A stretch of DNA of 64,000 bases, taken from NCBI RefSeq assembly GCF_003096075.1, contig NZ_CP015450.1, forward strand, positions 1 to 64,000, in the 5' to 3' direction. Position 1 is the stretch's first letter; every line of letters starts with the position of its first letter. A model generated the notes under the pieces. The model was given only the letters and a program-made list of their open reading frames with translations, ran no database searches and had not been told where the DNA came from. A program made the position numbers and the translations under genes. This DNA comes from Dietzia lutea (GTDB lineage Bacteria > Actinomycetota > Actinomycetes > Mycobacteriales > Mycobacteriaceae). Of this stretch, positions 44,534 to 54,120 are shown piece after piece.

Positions 44534-45724
44534 TTAGCTGGCATCCTCATCGCGCGTGGCCGGATGCTGGATCGACTCCGTCTCGAGCTTGCGCAGTTCA
44601 TCGCGCGACGCCTGCTTCAGGATATCCCGGTGCTTGGCGATCATCTCGCAGGCGAGTGAGCTGTTCGCGTCGTCTAGGGCCCTGACGATTTCGTGCCGAC
44701 ACGCATCCAGTTGCTTGGCGTCCCTCCCACGGTAGCTCGGCCCCCAAGCGCGAGCGAGAACCCCCGGCACTGTGAGCCGCCTGTATGTGAGCAACATCGA
44801 CGGCGCACCCGACAAGCGCACGATCTCCTCGTGGAACGCCTTCTCGAGCTCCAAGGCAAGGTACGTGTCGACGACCTCCTCGTGGCTCACGCGCGTGATC
44901 TGGTCGGACGTCTCTTGTAGCCGCGCTAGCGCATCCGGCTGCGGACGTCCGCCGCAAGCCATTACCGCGCCGAACTCGATCGCGCAGCGGGCATCGAGCA
45001 CGTCGTCGATCAGCCGGGGGTTCAGCGGCGGAAGGACGTACCCGCCCGTGGAAAGCCGCGCGATGAGGCCCTCCGTCGACAGTCGGGCGAGGGCGTGGCG
45101 AAGCACTAGCGGCGGAATGTCGAGACCCCCTGCGAGTTCGGCGACATCCAGCTCGGCGCCCCTGAGAAAGCGTGCGTTGAGGATCTGCTCGCGGAGGACG
45201 TCGTAGGCCAGCTCGTCCTCGGGCATTGAGAGGCGGCCGAATGTGCCGCGAAAGTAGGCCAGGGGCGCCCCTTCGCTCGCGGTGGCGGTTATCACCCGAG
45301 CAAGGAACGCGGTGTGCGTGCCGCCGATAGCCTCTTCCTCGACCTCGCATTCCAGATGGGCCAGAGCGTCGGTGATCAGTGGCAACCCAAGTGGTCCGCT
45401 ACTGATCTGGACGCCCTCGAACTTGTCCGTGGACGCTGGGCGCGCAAAACGCTCGGCGAGATCTCCCTGCGCCTCGCTCAGGATGTTGACGGCAAAGCTC
45501 GATTCAGCCTTGATGGCAGCGCAGATGCTCGCACGATTGTGGAGGCACACCACCACCATAGGGGGATCGAGCGATAGGGAGCTAATGGCACTTACGGTCG
45601 CGCCAGCCCGCTCGCCGTCCGGTTCAGCCGTCACCACCGCAACGCCACTCGCGAAATGGCCGATCACATTGCGGAACTCGGCGTCGGTAGGCGGGGTGAT
45701 TGGCGTTCTGGGGAGAGTGGTCAT
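44534..45724 (-). CDS. Flavin reductase domain fused to GntR/FCD regulator
   Basis: A 396-residue two-part protein. Residues 10-160 form an FMN-binding split-barrel flavin reductase (FRNVIGHFASGVAVVTA, AISSLSLDPPMVVVCLH, FAVNILSEAQGDLAERF). Residues 175-240 form a GntR-type winged helix (VLREQILNARFLRGAELDVAEL, VLRHALARLSTEGLIARL), and 245-390 an FCD ligand-binding domain. Split-barrel reductases normally feed FMNH2/FADH2 to monooxygenases, so the fusion may sense flavin redox state or a flavin substrate. A 15-base promoter block is shared with the hydratase-ligase operon, its likely target. Confidence 0.9.
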   Translation of the reverse strand: MTTLPRTPITPPTDAEFRNVIGHFASGVAVVTAEPDGERAGATVSAISSLSLDPPMVVVCLHNRASICAAIKAESSFAVNILSEAQGDLAERFARPASTDKFEGVQISSGPLGLPLITDALAHLECEVEEEAIGGTHTAFLARVITATASEGAPLAYFRGTFGRLSMPEDELAYDVLREQILNARFLRGAELDVAELAGGLDIPPLVLRHALARLSTEGLIARLSTGGYVLPPLNPRLIDDVLDARCAIEFGAVMACGGRPQPDALARLQETSDQITRVSHEEVVDTYLALELEKAFHEEIVRLSGAPSMLLTYRRLTVPGVLARAWGPSYRGRDAKQLDACRHEIVRALDDANSSLACEMIAKHRDILKQASRDELRKLETESIQHPATRDEDAS

Positions 45725-45787
45725 CGGTGTGCTCCAGAAATGGTGAGAACGACTGCTCTAAGGCAGAAGCGTGTCAACGGTCCAATG

Positions 45788-45807
45788 TATTCTAACACAG
45801 ACGGACG
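45788..45807 (-). promoter_or_regulatory. Promoter of the flavin-reductase/GntR gene
   Basis: On the gene strand this reads CGTCCGTCTGTGTTAGAAT, ending in a -10-like TAGAAT about 60 bases before the start at 45724. It matches CGTCCGTGTTAGGAT before the gene at 41951 over the GTGTTAG(A/G)AT core. Confidence 0.5.
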
Positions 45808-45951
45808 AGTTACGAACCGATATCACTGCAACCGTTCGGCCTCGCGGGCTCCGATGCGGGCGTAAAGGGTGGTACGGCCTGGCGCGACGCGCCGCAATCG
45901 CGGGCGGTAGGCAAGCCGCGGGGTGCGGAAGTGTGTCGAACGCGTCGCTAG

Positions 45952-47605
45952 CCCCGGTGATTCACTGGCCGTGAGGACCGCTGCTGCGAGGTGGCGGCCG
46001 GCTCGATTTGGTGCGTAGGCGTGGGAGGGCGCCGGCTGGCGCTGCCCGGTGGCGGGTCTCCGGGTGGTGTTGTCGAGGGTGGGTGTGGTCAGGCCGGTTT
46101 GGGAATCGCGGCGATGGTGTTGAACACGGCGACGATGGCGATCGCCCAGGGCGACGTTTCGGGGATTTTCACTCTTCGTCGTCGGCCGCTGCGGACCAGC
46201 CGGGCTGCCACGTGAAGGAAGCGGTAGCGCAGCGCTTTTGGCTCACACAACGCCAGGACTGCGGCATCGTCGGTGTAGGCGAGCGTCCGGGTCCAGGCCA
46301 CGAGGTCAGCGGCGAGCATCACCGCCACCAGCCACGCCTGGTTGAGGGCGAACTCCCGCGAGGGAAGCCGGCCGAGCCCGGTGTCTTTGGCGTGTCGATC
46401 CGGTCCTCCACCCGGGCGTGAGCCCGGTGCCTGGCCTCGAGGAATTGGAGCTGGCCGGTGGCGGTGTTGGTGACGAACGCCTGGTAGCGCCACCCGTCGA
46501 TCTCCTCGAACATCGATAGCTGGGCGCCCGGGTCGGGCCGCTCGCGGCGGACGATCACCCGCATCCCCGCCGGCCACTTGGCGAGCAGCCCAGGGGCGAG
46601 GAATCCGGTCAGTTCGGCAACCTCGGCCCCGTCGCGGATGTCGCCCGACGGGTTCAACGCCGGCCCCCACGCTTCCTCGGGGCAGGTTGCGATGGCCCGT
46701 CGCAACGGGCCGGTGATGGAGAATCCGACCGAGTAGTCCACTCGTCGACCACGGACGCGGTTCTGCTCGGTGATCCAGTTCAGCAGGTCGTGGGAGGCGC
46801 CGGCGCCGTCGGAGCGGATCAGCAGATCACGTCGATGGTTGGCGGGGACCTGGGCGATCGCCTGGCCCAGGACGTCGATGTGGTCGGCGGCGGTGTTCGA
46901 CCCGGCGTTGCCCGGCCGCAGGCTCGCCGCGAGGAACTCGGTCGTGTTGTCGCACCACACGCCGATCGGGTGGTAGCCGAAGGTGCGCTTGTACGTCGGC
47001 GCCGCGTGTTCCTTTTCGCTGTGGGTGACCACGATCGTGGCGTCCACATCAAGCACGATCGCCGATCCCAGGTCCCGGCCCGCACACGCCGATGCGGGGA
47101 CCCCGTCGGGCAGGAGGGACCACACATGCCGCCGCGTACGTGCATGCGCTACCTGGATCTTCTTGCGCTTGCCGGCGGTGACCTCATCGAGCGTGCGCCA
47201 CACCGTCGGCGCCGAGGTTATCGGGCCCATGGCCCCGGACTGGTGGCGCAGAACAGCGATGTCGGAGATGGATTCGCCGCCATCGGCGAGGATCACCGCG
47301 GCGTCGACCAGCACCCTGCCGCGGTCATGGACCGGAGTGAACCGGCGGCGAGCCATGGCCCCGGACAGCTCGGCGGTGAGCCCGACACGGTCCGCCAGAA
47401 GACGTGGCGCTACAACCCCGGCATGAGCGATCACCCCGACACCATCAGCGGAGAAGGGCAGACCGGACGACCACGAAGTACGCCACCTACCGAGCGCTTT
47501 CTGCTTGAGGAACCGGATCCTTAGACAAGACCAGTTTTCCCTGATCAGGAAGCACTACGGTCTATTTTAGCCCAGCGATCCGCAGATCCCCGTGAATCAC
47601 CGGGG
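45952..47605 (-). mobile_element. IS1380-family insertion sequence
   Basis: Perfect inverted ends CCCCGGTGATTCAC (45952-45965) and GTGAATCACCGGGG (47592-47605) bound a 1654-base element, the usual IS1380 size. Both ends are flanked by CTAG, fitting a four-base target duplication, though CTAG is itself palindromic and could be part of the repeat. It separates the regulator from the ABC transporter operon. Confidence 0.85.
46089..47434 (-). pseudogene. IS1380-family transposase, frameshifted
   Basis: A DDE transposase of the IS1380 family. The first frame runs from GTG 47434 with VLVDAAVILADGGESISDIA, SAIVLDVDATIVVTHSEKE (first catalytic Asp) and LLIRSDGAGASHDLL (second Asp). Near 46391-46405 the frame is lost and continues in another frame as RHAKDTGLGRLPSREFALNQ with the catalytic Glu region, ending at 46089. 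The shift inactivates it unless frameshifting or sequencing error explains it. The N terminus may begin slightly upstream of 47434. Confidence 0.85.
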
Positions 47606-47642
47606 CTAGCCAGCAAGCTGGCAAATTCGGACAGTAAGGGGG

Positions 47643-47671
47643 TTGACAGTCTGTATGGGGCGAACTATCGT
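47643..47671 (+). promoter_or_regulatory. Promoter of the ABC transporter operon
   Basis: TTGACA (47643-47648) is spaced 17 bases from TATCGT (47666-47671), a near-consensus vegetative promoter. A dyad AACTC-N8-GAGTT (47681-47698) just downstream may be the operator, perhaps for the TetR protein encoded after the operon. Confidence 0.6.
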
Positions 47672-47750
47672 CACTTCACTAACTCATACGTCCGAGTTGT
47701 AAAAACCGGTAGTCCACTCCGTCGAGGGTGCAAGGTAGATAGGAAGCGCT

Positions 47751-48623
47751 TTGAGATTCTCACCGATTGTTTCCGTTGCGGCGGCGACTATTGTCCTTCT
47801 GGCGGGTTGCGCAACAGATGAAAGCACTCTGAACGGTGACTCAATCACGGAACCATACTCGGGCTTGCCCGAGGACATCCTTGACTCCCGAGTGATTGAG
47901 GTCGGTGCTGACTTCGGTTACCCGCCTTACAGCTACAATCAGAATGGGGAACTCGTCGGCAGCGAAGTTGACCTGGTTAAGGCGGTCGCTGATGAGCTCG
48001 GAATCGACGCCCAGTTTACCCAGCTCGCTTATGAAACGATGATCCCGTCTGTTGCAAACGGTCGAATGCACATGCTCCTTGGGCCCTTCCAGAGTTTGCC
48101 TGAGCGGTATGAGCAGGTCACCATGATCGAAATTTTCCGTATGCAGATGCAAGCCGTCGTCAAGAAAGGGAACCCCTCCGAGTTCAATGCGGACGATCCC
48201 TGCGGCGCAATGGCTGGCGAGGGTGCGGGGAGCATCAACATGTGGACGGTCGAGGACCTTTCCGAGCAGTGCGTTGCAGCTGGCGAGCCCGCGATCGAGA
48301 TTCTGCCGCTGGCAGAGAATGCCAATGCTTACCAATCAGTTCTCAGCGAGCGCACCGACTTCACGATGCAGCAGACACCGGCAGCGTTGCACATGGTGGA
48401 GACGTCGGATGACTTCGAGCTCAACGGTGACCCGATCCCGGCTCCGGCGGGTGACCTTCAGGGTTGGATTGTGCAAAAGGGCAATGACAAGCTCGTGGAA
48501 TCTCTGATCTGGGCGGTGGAGCAGTTAATCGAGTCCGGCGAGTGGCGGGAGATCATGGAAAGGCACGGACTGTGGGGTTCTGCGCTACCCGGTCCACTCG
48601 TGAACACCGAGGCGCCCCGGTAA
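47751..48623 (+). CDS. ABC transporter substrate-binding lipoprotein (family 3)
   Basis: A 290-residue solute-binding protein of the polar amino acid/opine class. The TTG start gives a signal peptide with lipobox VLLAGC. The mature part has the family opening VIEVGADFGYPPYSYNQNGEL, then SEVDLVKAVADELG and MLLGPFQSLPERYEQV. It is the first gene of an operon with permease and ATPase. Its ligand could be an amino acid, amine or aromatic acid. Its stop overlaps the permease start (TAATG). Confidence 0.9.
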   Translation: MRFSPIVSVAAATIVLLAGCATDESTLNGDSITEPYSGLPEDILDSRVIEVGADFGYPPYSYNQNGELVGSEVDLVKAVADELGIDAQFTQLAYETMIPSVANGRMHMLLGPFQSLPERYEQVTMIEIFRMQMQAVVKKGNPSEFNADDPCGAMAGEGAGSINMWTVEDLSEQCVAAGEPAIEILPLAENANAYQSVLSERTDFTMQQTPAALHMVETSDDFELNGDPIPAPAGDLQGWIVQKGNDKLVESLIWAVEQLIESGEWREIMERHGLWGSALPGPLVNTEAPR

Positions 48624-49537
48624 TGAGCATCCCCGACACTGTAAGGACAGTAAGGGATCATCCGCGCGCCCCGATGGAGATCGTGGCTAGGCGCTACTAC
48701 GGGCGCTGGGTGGCGGCCGCTCTCGCGATATTCGTACTTGCCGCTCTGGCCTGGGGGCTTTGTTCTGCCGAGGCGATGCAGTGGGATGTCGTAGGTCAGT
48801 ATCTCTTTGCCCCACTCGTCCTTGTAGGCGTCCTTAACACCCTTCTGTTGACGATCTCTGCGGCTACCGTCGGAGTGGCGATCGGAACGATGGTGGCGGT
48901 AATGCGGCTGTCCAAAAACCCGGTGCTGTGGAGCGCATCGGGACTGTTTCAATGGTTCTTCCGGGGTACGCCCATCCTCGTTCAGCTTCTTTTCTGGTTC
49001 AACTTGTCATCGTTAGTCCAGCGCGTGGAGATTCCTTTCCTCGGAATCAGCGGCAATATGAACGACATCATGACTCCGTACCTTGCGGCGCTGCTCGGTC
49101 TCGGACTGAATTTCGGCGCCTACTACTCTGAGGTTGTTCGAGCCGGCATCCTCTCGGTTGACGAGGGACAGGAAGATGCGGCGGCTGCATATGGATTAAC
49201 GCGCTTGCAGACACTGAGGATCATTATTTTGCCGCAGGCAATGCGTGTGATCATTCCGCCCACGGGAAACGAGTTGATCGGACTTCTTAAGTACACCTCA
49301 CTAGCGAGCATTGTCGCATTCGGGGAACTAACTCGTAGTGTGAACGACGTCTACAGTGTGACCTATCAGGTCATTCCCTTGCTTGTGGTCGCATCTATCT
49401 GGTATCTCATCATCACCAGCGTACTGAACGTGGGTCAGTACTTCTTGGAGCGGCGATTCTCAAGGGGTACGACACGTCTCTCTCAGTCGAGCAGGCTGAG
49501 CCGTCTGATGAAAAAACTACGTTCGAAGGGGTCGTGA
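48623..49537 (+). CDS. ABC transporter permease (His/Glu/Gln/Arg type)
   Basis: A 304-residue permease with about five to six membrane helices (residues 30-50, 66-95, 110-130, 160-180, 225-245, 265-285). The HisMQ-type family marks are FRGTPILVQLLFWFN near residue 115 and the EAA loop EGQEDAAAAYGLTRLQTLRI near 182-201 that contacts the ATPase. ATG 48623 overlaps the stop of the binding protein gene, and the end overlaps the ATPase gene (GTGA). As one permease only is present, it should act as a homodimer. Confidence 0.93.
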   Translation: MSIPDTVRTVRDHPRAPMEIVARRYYGRWVAAALAIFVLAALAWGLCSAEAMQWDVVGQYLFAPLVLVGVLNTLLLTISAATVGVAIGTMVAVMRLSKNPVLWSASGLFQWFFRGTPILVQLLFWFNLSSLVQRVEIPFLGISGNMNDIMTPYLAALLGLGLNFGAYYSEVVRAGILSVDEGQEDAAAAYGLTRLQTLRIIILPQAMRVIIPPTGNELIGLLKYTSLASIVAFGELTRSVNDVYSVTYQVIPLLVVASIWYLIITSVLNVGQYFLERRFSRGTTRLSQSSRLSRLMKKLRSKGS

Positions 49538-50301
49538 CAGTGAGCGCGCCGATGGTTAAGGCAGTAGGCGTCAGAAAGGCGTACGGAGGCCTCCCGGTAC
49601 TGTCGGGCTTTGATCTCGAAGTCGGGGCGGGCGAAGTCTGTACCATCCTCGGACCCAGCGGCTCTGGTAAGAGTACTTTCCTACGTTGTGTAAACCATCT
49701 TGACCCGATTGATGACGGCAAGTTAATCGTGGATGGGCAGATCCTCGGCTATCGTGAACGGCGGGGGAAACTGTACGAATTGCGAGAAACTCAATTAAGG
49801 CGACAGCGCCGCCACATCGGCATGGTGTTTCAGCATTTCAACTTGTTTCCGCATATGACGGCTGCCGAGAACGTGTCGCTTGCGCCCAGGATCGTGCACG
49901 GGCGCGGTCGAGCCGAGACTCAAATCGATGCACTATCGCTGCTGGACCGGGTAGGCCTGCGTAGCAAAGCCGAGAAGTATCCCCGGCAGCTGTCTGGGGG
50001 CGAACAGCAACGGGTCGCGATCGCGCGCGCTTTGGCGATCTCGCCGAAGCTGATGCTGTTCGATGAACCCACTAGCGCGCTCGATCCGGAGCTCGTTGGT
50101 GAGGTGTTAGGCGTCATTCGCGAAGTTGCGACGTCGGGAATCACGCTACTCATCGTCACTCACGAGATGAAGTTCGCGGCTGAAGTGTCCGACAAGGTTG
50201 TATTTATGGACGGTGGGATTGTTATCGAACAAGGTCCCCCTAGTGTCCTGACTAATCCGCGAGAGGAACGTACGAGGGCATTTCTAGACCGAGTTCTGTA
50301 G
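49534..50301 (+). CDS. ABC transporter ATP-binding protein (polar amino acid type)
   Basis: A 255-residue ATPase. Walker A is [12 protein letters not shown] near residues 35-46, the Q-loop is [16 protein letters not shown] near 97, the signature [15 protein letters not shown] near 150, Walker [16 protein letters not shown] near 171 and the switch His in THEMKFA near 208. It energises uptake with the preceding binding protein and permease. The start is GTG 49534. Confidence 0.95.
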   Translation: MTVSAPMVKAVGVRKAYGGLPVLSGFDLEVGAGEVCTILGPSGSGKSTFLRCVNHLDPIDDGKLIVDGQILGYRERRGKLYELRETQLRRQRRHIGMVFQHFNLFPHMTAAENVSLAPRIVHGRGRAETQIDALSLLDRVGLRSKAEKYPRQLSGGEQQRVAIARALAISPKLMLFDEPTSALDPELVGEVLGVIREVATSGITLLIVTHEMKFAAEVSDKVVFMDGGIVIEQGPPSVLTNPREERTRAFLDRVL

Positions 50302-50706
50302 CTCGAGTTGCCATCGATGTGCCACCGAGGACTCAACTTGGCGCCCTCAGGGATCTCCAGACTACTGGGTGATCAGTTGTATGCGACGCGCTCGGACCCG
50401 GCGATAGGAGTGGTCGTCTGTAGGAGTGCCGGTGGGACCGGCGCTCAGGACTTACTTTGCCAGGCTGCTGTGTCGTAGCCGGGGCGGGACCTAGTCGAAT
50501 GTGAGGAGGCAATGAAACCTCGTCGTATGAGTGTTCGAACGCTGAATTGGCCGCGAGACCGACCTCTATGTTGGGACTGGCACAACGGGTAGCAAGCTGC
50601 CTCCGGTGGTGGTGCCGGCACTGCGAGTTTTATGATTACGAACGTCCGCGCTGGATTGTGGCGGACACGTCTTCTGAAGTTGTGAGAAGGGCAGAGGGGG
50701 CTACTT
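50302..50706. other. Intergenic region before tetR
   Basis: About 400 bases with no gene supported. It should hold the operon terminator and the promoter of the TetR gene; no convincing hairpin or operator stood out. Confidence 0.4.
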
Positions 50707-51366
50707 GTGCCAAAGTACATTGACCACGAAGCGAGGAAGGCCGAAGTTGCAGCAGCCGTCGTACGCGTCGCGCAGGGCGGCTTGGATGCGGTCACGCTGC
50801 GCGCAGTCTCGAAGGAGTCAGGGTGGTCGACAGGGTCTATCGCCCACTACTTCCCTGACAAAGAATCGCTACTCGAGGCCGCCTTCGCGCTCATCACGGA
50901 GCGCTCACGGCGGAGTCTGGCGAAGGTCCTCATCGACGGAGATCGGGATCCGATTCTGCGCTTACGCGACTTCCTCGATGCCAAGACTGACAACGTCGCT
51001 GGTCAGCCCGATGTTATGGTCTGGTTTGCATTTTTGGGACGGGCGCTTATCGACCGCGAACTCGGCGGCCACCAGCAAGAAGCCTATGAGGCATGGGTCG
51101 AGATGGTGCGCAGCGTGATTGAAGAGGCGCAGGCGGCAGGGGACATAGAATCGGATCGCGATGACACCGGGTATGCTTGCTTATTGCTAGCACTGGTCGA
51201 CGGATTTTTCTTGCAACAGAGTTTTATGAGGGATTACCCACCAAACCACCGCGACTTGGCTCGGGGAGCGCTCTTGATACTGGCGACGCGCCAGGGAAGG
51301 AAGAAGCTGCTCGAGGCCGAGTCCGCCCCAGCTTCAGCGCCGCTGGGACTAATCCCGATTCCGTAA
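50707..51366 (+). CDS. TetR-family transcriptional regulator
   Basis: A 219-residue regulator from GTG 50707. The N-terminal helix-turn-helix is VTLRAVSKESGWSTGSIAHYF near residues 29-49, followed by DKESLLEAAF. The C-terminal domain (residues 60-200) is of the BetI-like type (DDTGYACLLLALVDGFFLQQ). It follows the ABC transporter operon on the same strand and probably represses it or a neighbouring catabolic operon in response to the pathway substrate. Confidence 0.9.
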   Translation: MPKYIDHEARKAEVAAAVVRVAQGGLDAVTLRAVSKESGWSTGSIAHYFPDKESLLEAAFALITERSRRSLAKVLIDGDRDPILRLRDFLDAKTDNVAGQPDVMVWFAFLGRALIDRELGGHQQEAYEAWVEMVRSVIEEAQAAGDIESDRDDTGYACLLLALVDGFFLQQSFMRDYPPNHRDLARGALLILATRQGRKKLLEAESAPASAPLGLIPIP

Positions 51367-51505
51367 GTCCGCCACACTGGTCGTCACGGACGTTGTGGAG
51401 CTTTTGAAACCGGCTGTGAGCATTCACGAAGCGGGGTGGCGAACGCCGTCTCGGTCATCGCTAGGTGCCCGCGCGACGCAGTTAGCTTACATTTTGCCCG
51501 AGGCC

Positions 51506-52258
51506 TCAATCGATGCACTCGAGCAGCTGCACAGCGAGAGCGTGATCCGGGAGTGGCGGACCGTCCGCGAAACCCGCAATCTCGGCGACGCCGCCGGCGA
51601 ACGACACTTGGCGTGGGACCCAGCCACCCACGGCAGTGGCAACGAGGCAGTTGTAGCGCCCAGTCGCGGGAGCGGCATGACCGTCCTCGACGAGCCGAAT
51701 GCCCGCATCGAGTGCCGGGTTGGCCGGAGAAATGAGAGCGACCTCATGCGGGCACCCAAGCATCTGCCGAGCGCGCTCGACCTCGCCCGCGGAGACGAGG
51801 CTCCGGATCGTCGAAGACGATATGGGAGTTCCGCCCTGCTCGACGAGCGGCTGCACCTCGACTGCGAAGCCGTGGCCACCTAGATCGCGCGGCCTTCCCG
51901 CGCCGTCTTTCCCGAATCTGAAGTTTGACCCCACGCGGACCGAGTCGGCTTGAAGGCGCCGTGCCAAAATCTGGCTTGCGAAAGCATCTGGGGGCATTTG
52001 GCGCATGTTGGAGTCGAACTCGAGCAATACTATTTCACGCACGGCGAGCGCCGCGAGACGCTCGCGCATCAACTGTGTTGTGGCCAGGCGAGGCGGGGCC
52101 TCGGCGAGCATGCCACGAGGGTGGCGATCGAAGGTGACCACAGTGTCGCAGCCCGAAATCACGGCCTGATGTCCGCGATGGACACCGTCGAATACTCCAC
52201 AAGCAATGGTGCGCGGGCGACTGGGGGCTTCTCCGCTGAATGCCGCGATGCGTATCAC
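51506..52258 (-). CDS. RibF-like FMN adenylyltransferase domain protein
   Basis: A protein of about 250 residues with the FAD synthetase (FMN adenylyltransferase) half of RibF. The nucleotidyltransferase motifs are GVFDGVHRGHQAVI near residue 22, VTFDRHPRGML near 45, GSNFRFGKDGAG near 120 and ISSSTIRSLVSAGEVERA near 155. The C-terminal riboflavin kinase domain of normal RibF is shortened or missing its usual motifs. GTG 52258 is preferred over distant upstream starts. Beside many flavoproteins, it may boost FAD supply (inference). Confidence 0.8.
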   Translation of the reverse strand: MIRIAAFSGEAPSRPRTIACGVFDGVHRGHQAVISGCDTVVTFDRHPRGMLAEAPPRLATTQLMRERLAALAVREIVLLEFDSNMRQMPPDAFASQILARRLQADSVRVGSNFRFGKDGAGRPRDLGGHGFAVEVQPLVEQGGTPISSSTIRSLVSAGEVERARQMLGCPHEVALISPANPALDAGIRLVEDGHAAPATGRYNCLVATAVGGWVPRQVSFAGGVAEIAGFADGPPLPDHALAVQLLECID

Positions 52259-52494
52259 CGTGGGAAGTCGTGGCGGATCATCGCGCGCGTGCCCACGCAG
52301 CTGTTCGCTGTCCGGTCTCTCGGCCGGTCTAACGTCTCCGACCAGTGCGCCGCCTCGCAACATTCGCCCTCCCGAGCAGTTGAGGTGAGTAATTCGGACA
52401 TGCGTGTTAACCGTAGCACGGGTGCACGCCCTCCGCCCAGACATTGATGCTGCCTCCTAGCGATCGTGAAGAGCTGGAGAGGGCTCTTCCGGTT

Positions 52495-53756
52495 TTAAAG
52501 TGCGTTGATTCGTGCCTGGAGTCCGCCGGAGTGGATGAGTGACCGCAAGATGTAGTGCTTGAGGTTCCGGAAGCCCAGGGCGATTCCGCGGAGGTGCTCG
52601 AGGCGTCCGTTGATGGCCTCGACGGGGCCGTTGGAGGCGCCCACGTCGAAATAGGCCAGGATCTCGCGGCGCCGCCTCCACAGCGACCGGCCGAGCTGCG
52701 CGAGCTCGGGCAACTCCTTGGGCACCCCGGCCCGGACCGAGCGCAGGAGCTTGTACATCGCAATCTTGCCCTCCCGCTTGCCTGAGGCTTCGTAGGCGGC
52801 GATGAGCCGCTGGTAGACGCCGTAGGTGACCTCCACTGCGGCGTGCGCATCATGGGCGGTGAACGCTTTGACCAGGCGGACCTTCTGCTTGTCGGTCAGC
52901 AGCTCAGCCCGGGTGTTCATCGTCCGGCGGGTGGCGTACAGCGGATCGCCCGTGCGCCCCCGGTGCCCGGTGGTGTCCTGCTGGATGCGCTGGCGGCACA
53001 CGGTGAGCTTGTCGGCGGCAAGGTGCACGACGTGGAACGGGTCCATCACCGTCCGCGCTTCAGGGACGGCCTTGGCGGCGGCGGTGTGGTAGCCGGCGAA
53101 CCCGTCCATCGTGACAACCTTGACTCGATCTCGAAACACCTGGTCACGGGCGTCCAGCCACTCGGTGAGCACCTTCGCCGAACGGCCCGGGACGATGTCC
53201 AGCAACCGGGACGGGCCGGTGCCGTCCACGACCGGGGTGAGGTCGACGAGAACGGTGACGAACGAGCTGCTGCCGTCGCCGCGCACGTGCTTCCATTTGT
53301 GCTCATCGACCCCGAGAATGCGGACGCCGTCGAAGTGTCCGGGCTGGTCGTAGACCATGGCGCGGGTTTCGGTGACCGCTAGGTCGTTGACCAGGTCCCA
53401 TCTCAGCCCGAGGGCCTTGGCCACGGCGGACACGCTGGTGCGGTCGATCGGCAGGCGCTGCAGAATCCAGCGGCTGCAGCGGCGGGTGGTCTTGGCCCGC
53501 GGCTCAGCCAACGCCGGCATCCGCTGCTGGAAAATCCTGGTGCTGCAGGCATTGTTGTCGCAGGTGAAGCGAGGTACCCGCAAGTGCAGCCTGGTCGGGT
53601 GACCGACGATCGGCAGATCGGTCACCCGCCGCTGGACGTGGTCTCGCAGCCGGCCCGCCATCCCGCACTCCGCGCAGACCGGGTCCAGTGTGACCGGGGC
53701 GCAGAACAGGTGCGTGAGCTCGCCGGCCACGGCGGCGTCGGTGATCGTCACACCGA
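52495..53756 (-). pseudogene. ISL3-family transposase, main part
   Basis: About 420 residues of an ISL3 transposase. The N-terminal zinc-finger region is VCAECGMAGRLRDH and FTCDNNACSTRIF; the DDE catalytic residues are in RILGVDEHKWKH, VVTMDGFAGY and DVGASNGPVEAINGRLE. The gene is cut at its 5' end by the IS1634-type element at 53757; the missing first residues (LADTICRTVELG) are on the far side at 60613-60669. A GTG at 53751 opens the remaining frame, so an almost complete protein could still be made without its native start. Confidence 0.88.
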
Positions 53757-53772
53757 CCTGAGTTGCACATGT

Positions 53773-53911
53773 TTAGTGCCTGGCGCCTAGCGTCTCGATG
53801 ATGGCTTGGGTGTCGTCGTCGAGCGGGGTGCGGGCGGTGAGTTCGTGGCCGTCGACGTCGATGACAACGGTGTGGATCCGGCGGAGGGCCCGCACGATCT
53901 TCTTGATCGAC
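53773..53911 (-). pseudogene. IS1634-type transposase, C-terminal piece
   Basis: On the minus strand this reads SIKKIVRALRRIHTVVIDVD to the stop at 53773-53775, the usual C-terminal end of IS1634/IS1549 transposases. It continues the frame that stops at the IS21 boundary at 59118 (NRTGTS then SIKK), so the gene was one before the IS21 insertion. Confidence 0.85.
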
Positions 53912-54120
53912 TGGCAGATAGGGCCAGTGGGTACGCCTAGTCCGGCGATCCGGTACTTGGATTCCGGCGACTCGGTACTCCTTGGGGCGGGCGGGGTGGT
54001 CTGCTTGAGTATTTGGAGGGTTGGGGGCCACCGGATATTGCGTTCGGGGGCCAGCAGTATTGCCGTTGGGGGCCGGTGATCGCGACTGTCGGGGCCACCG
54101 GCCCCCCGCCGGGGTTTTCG

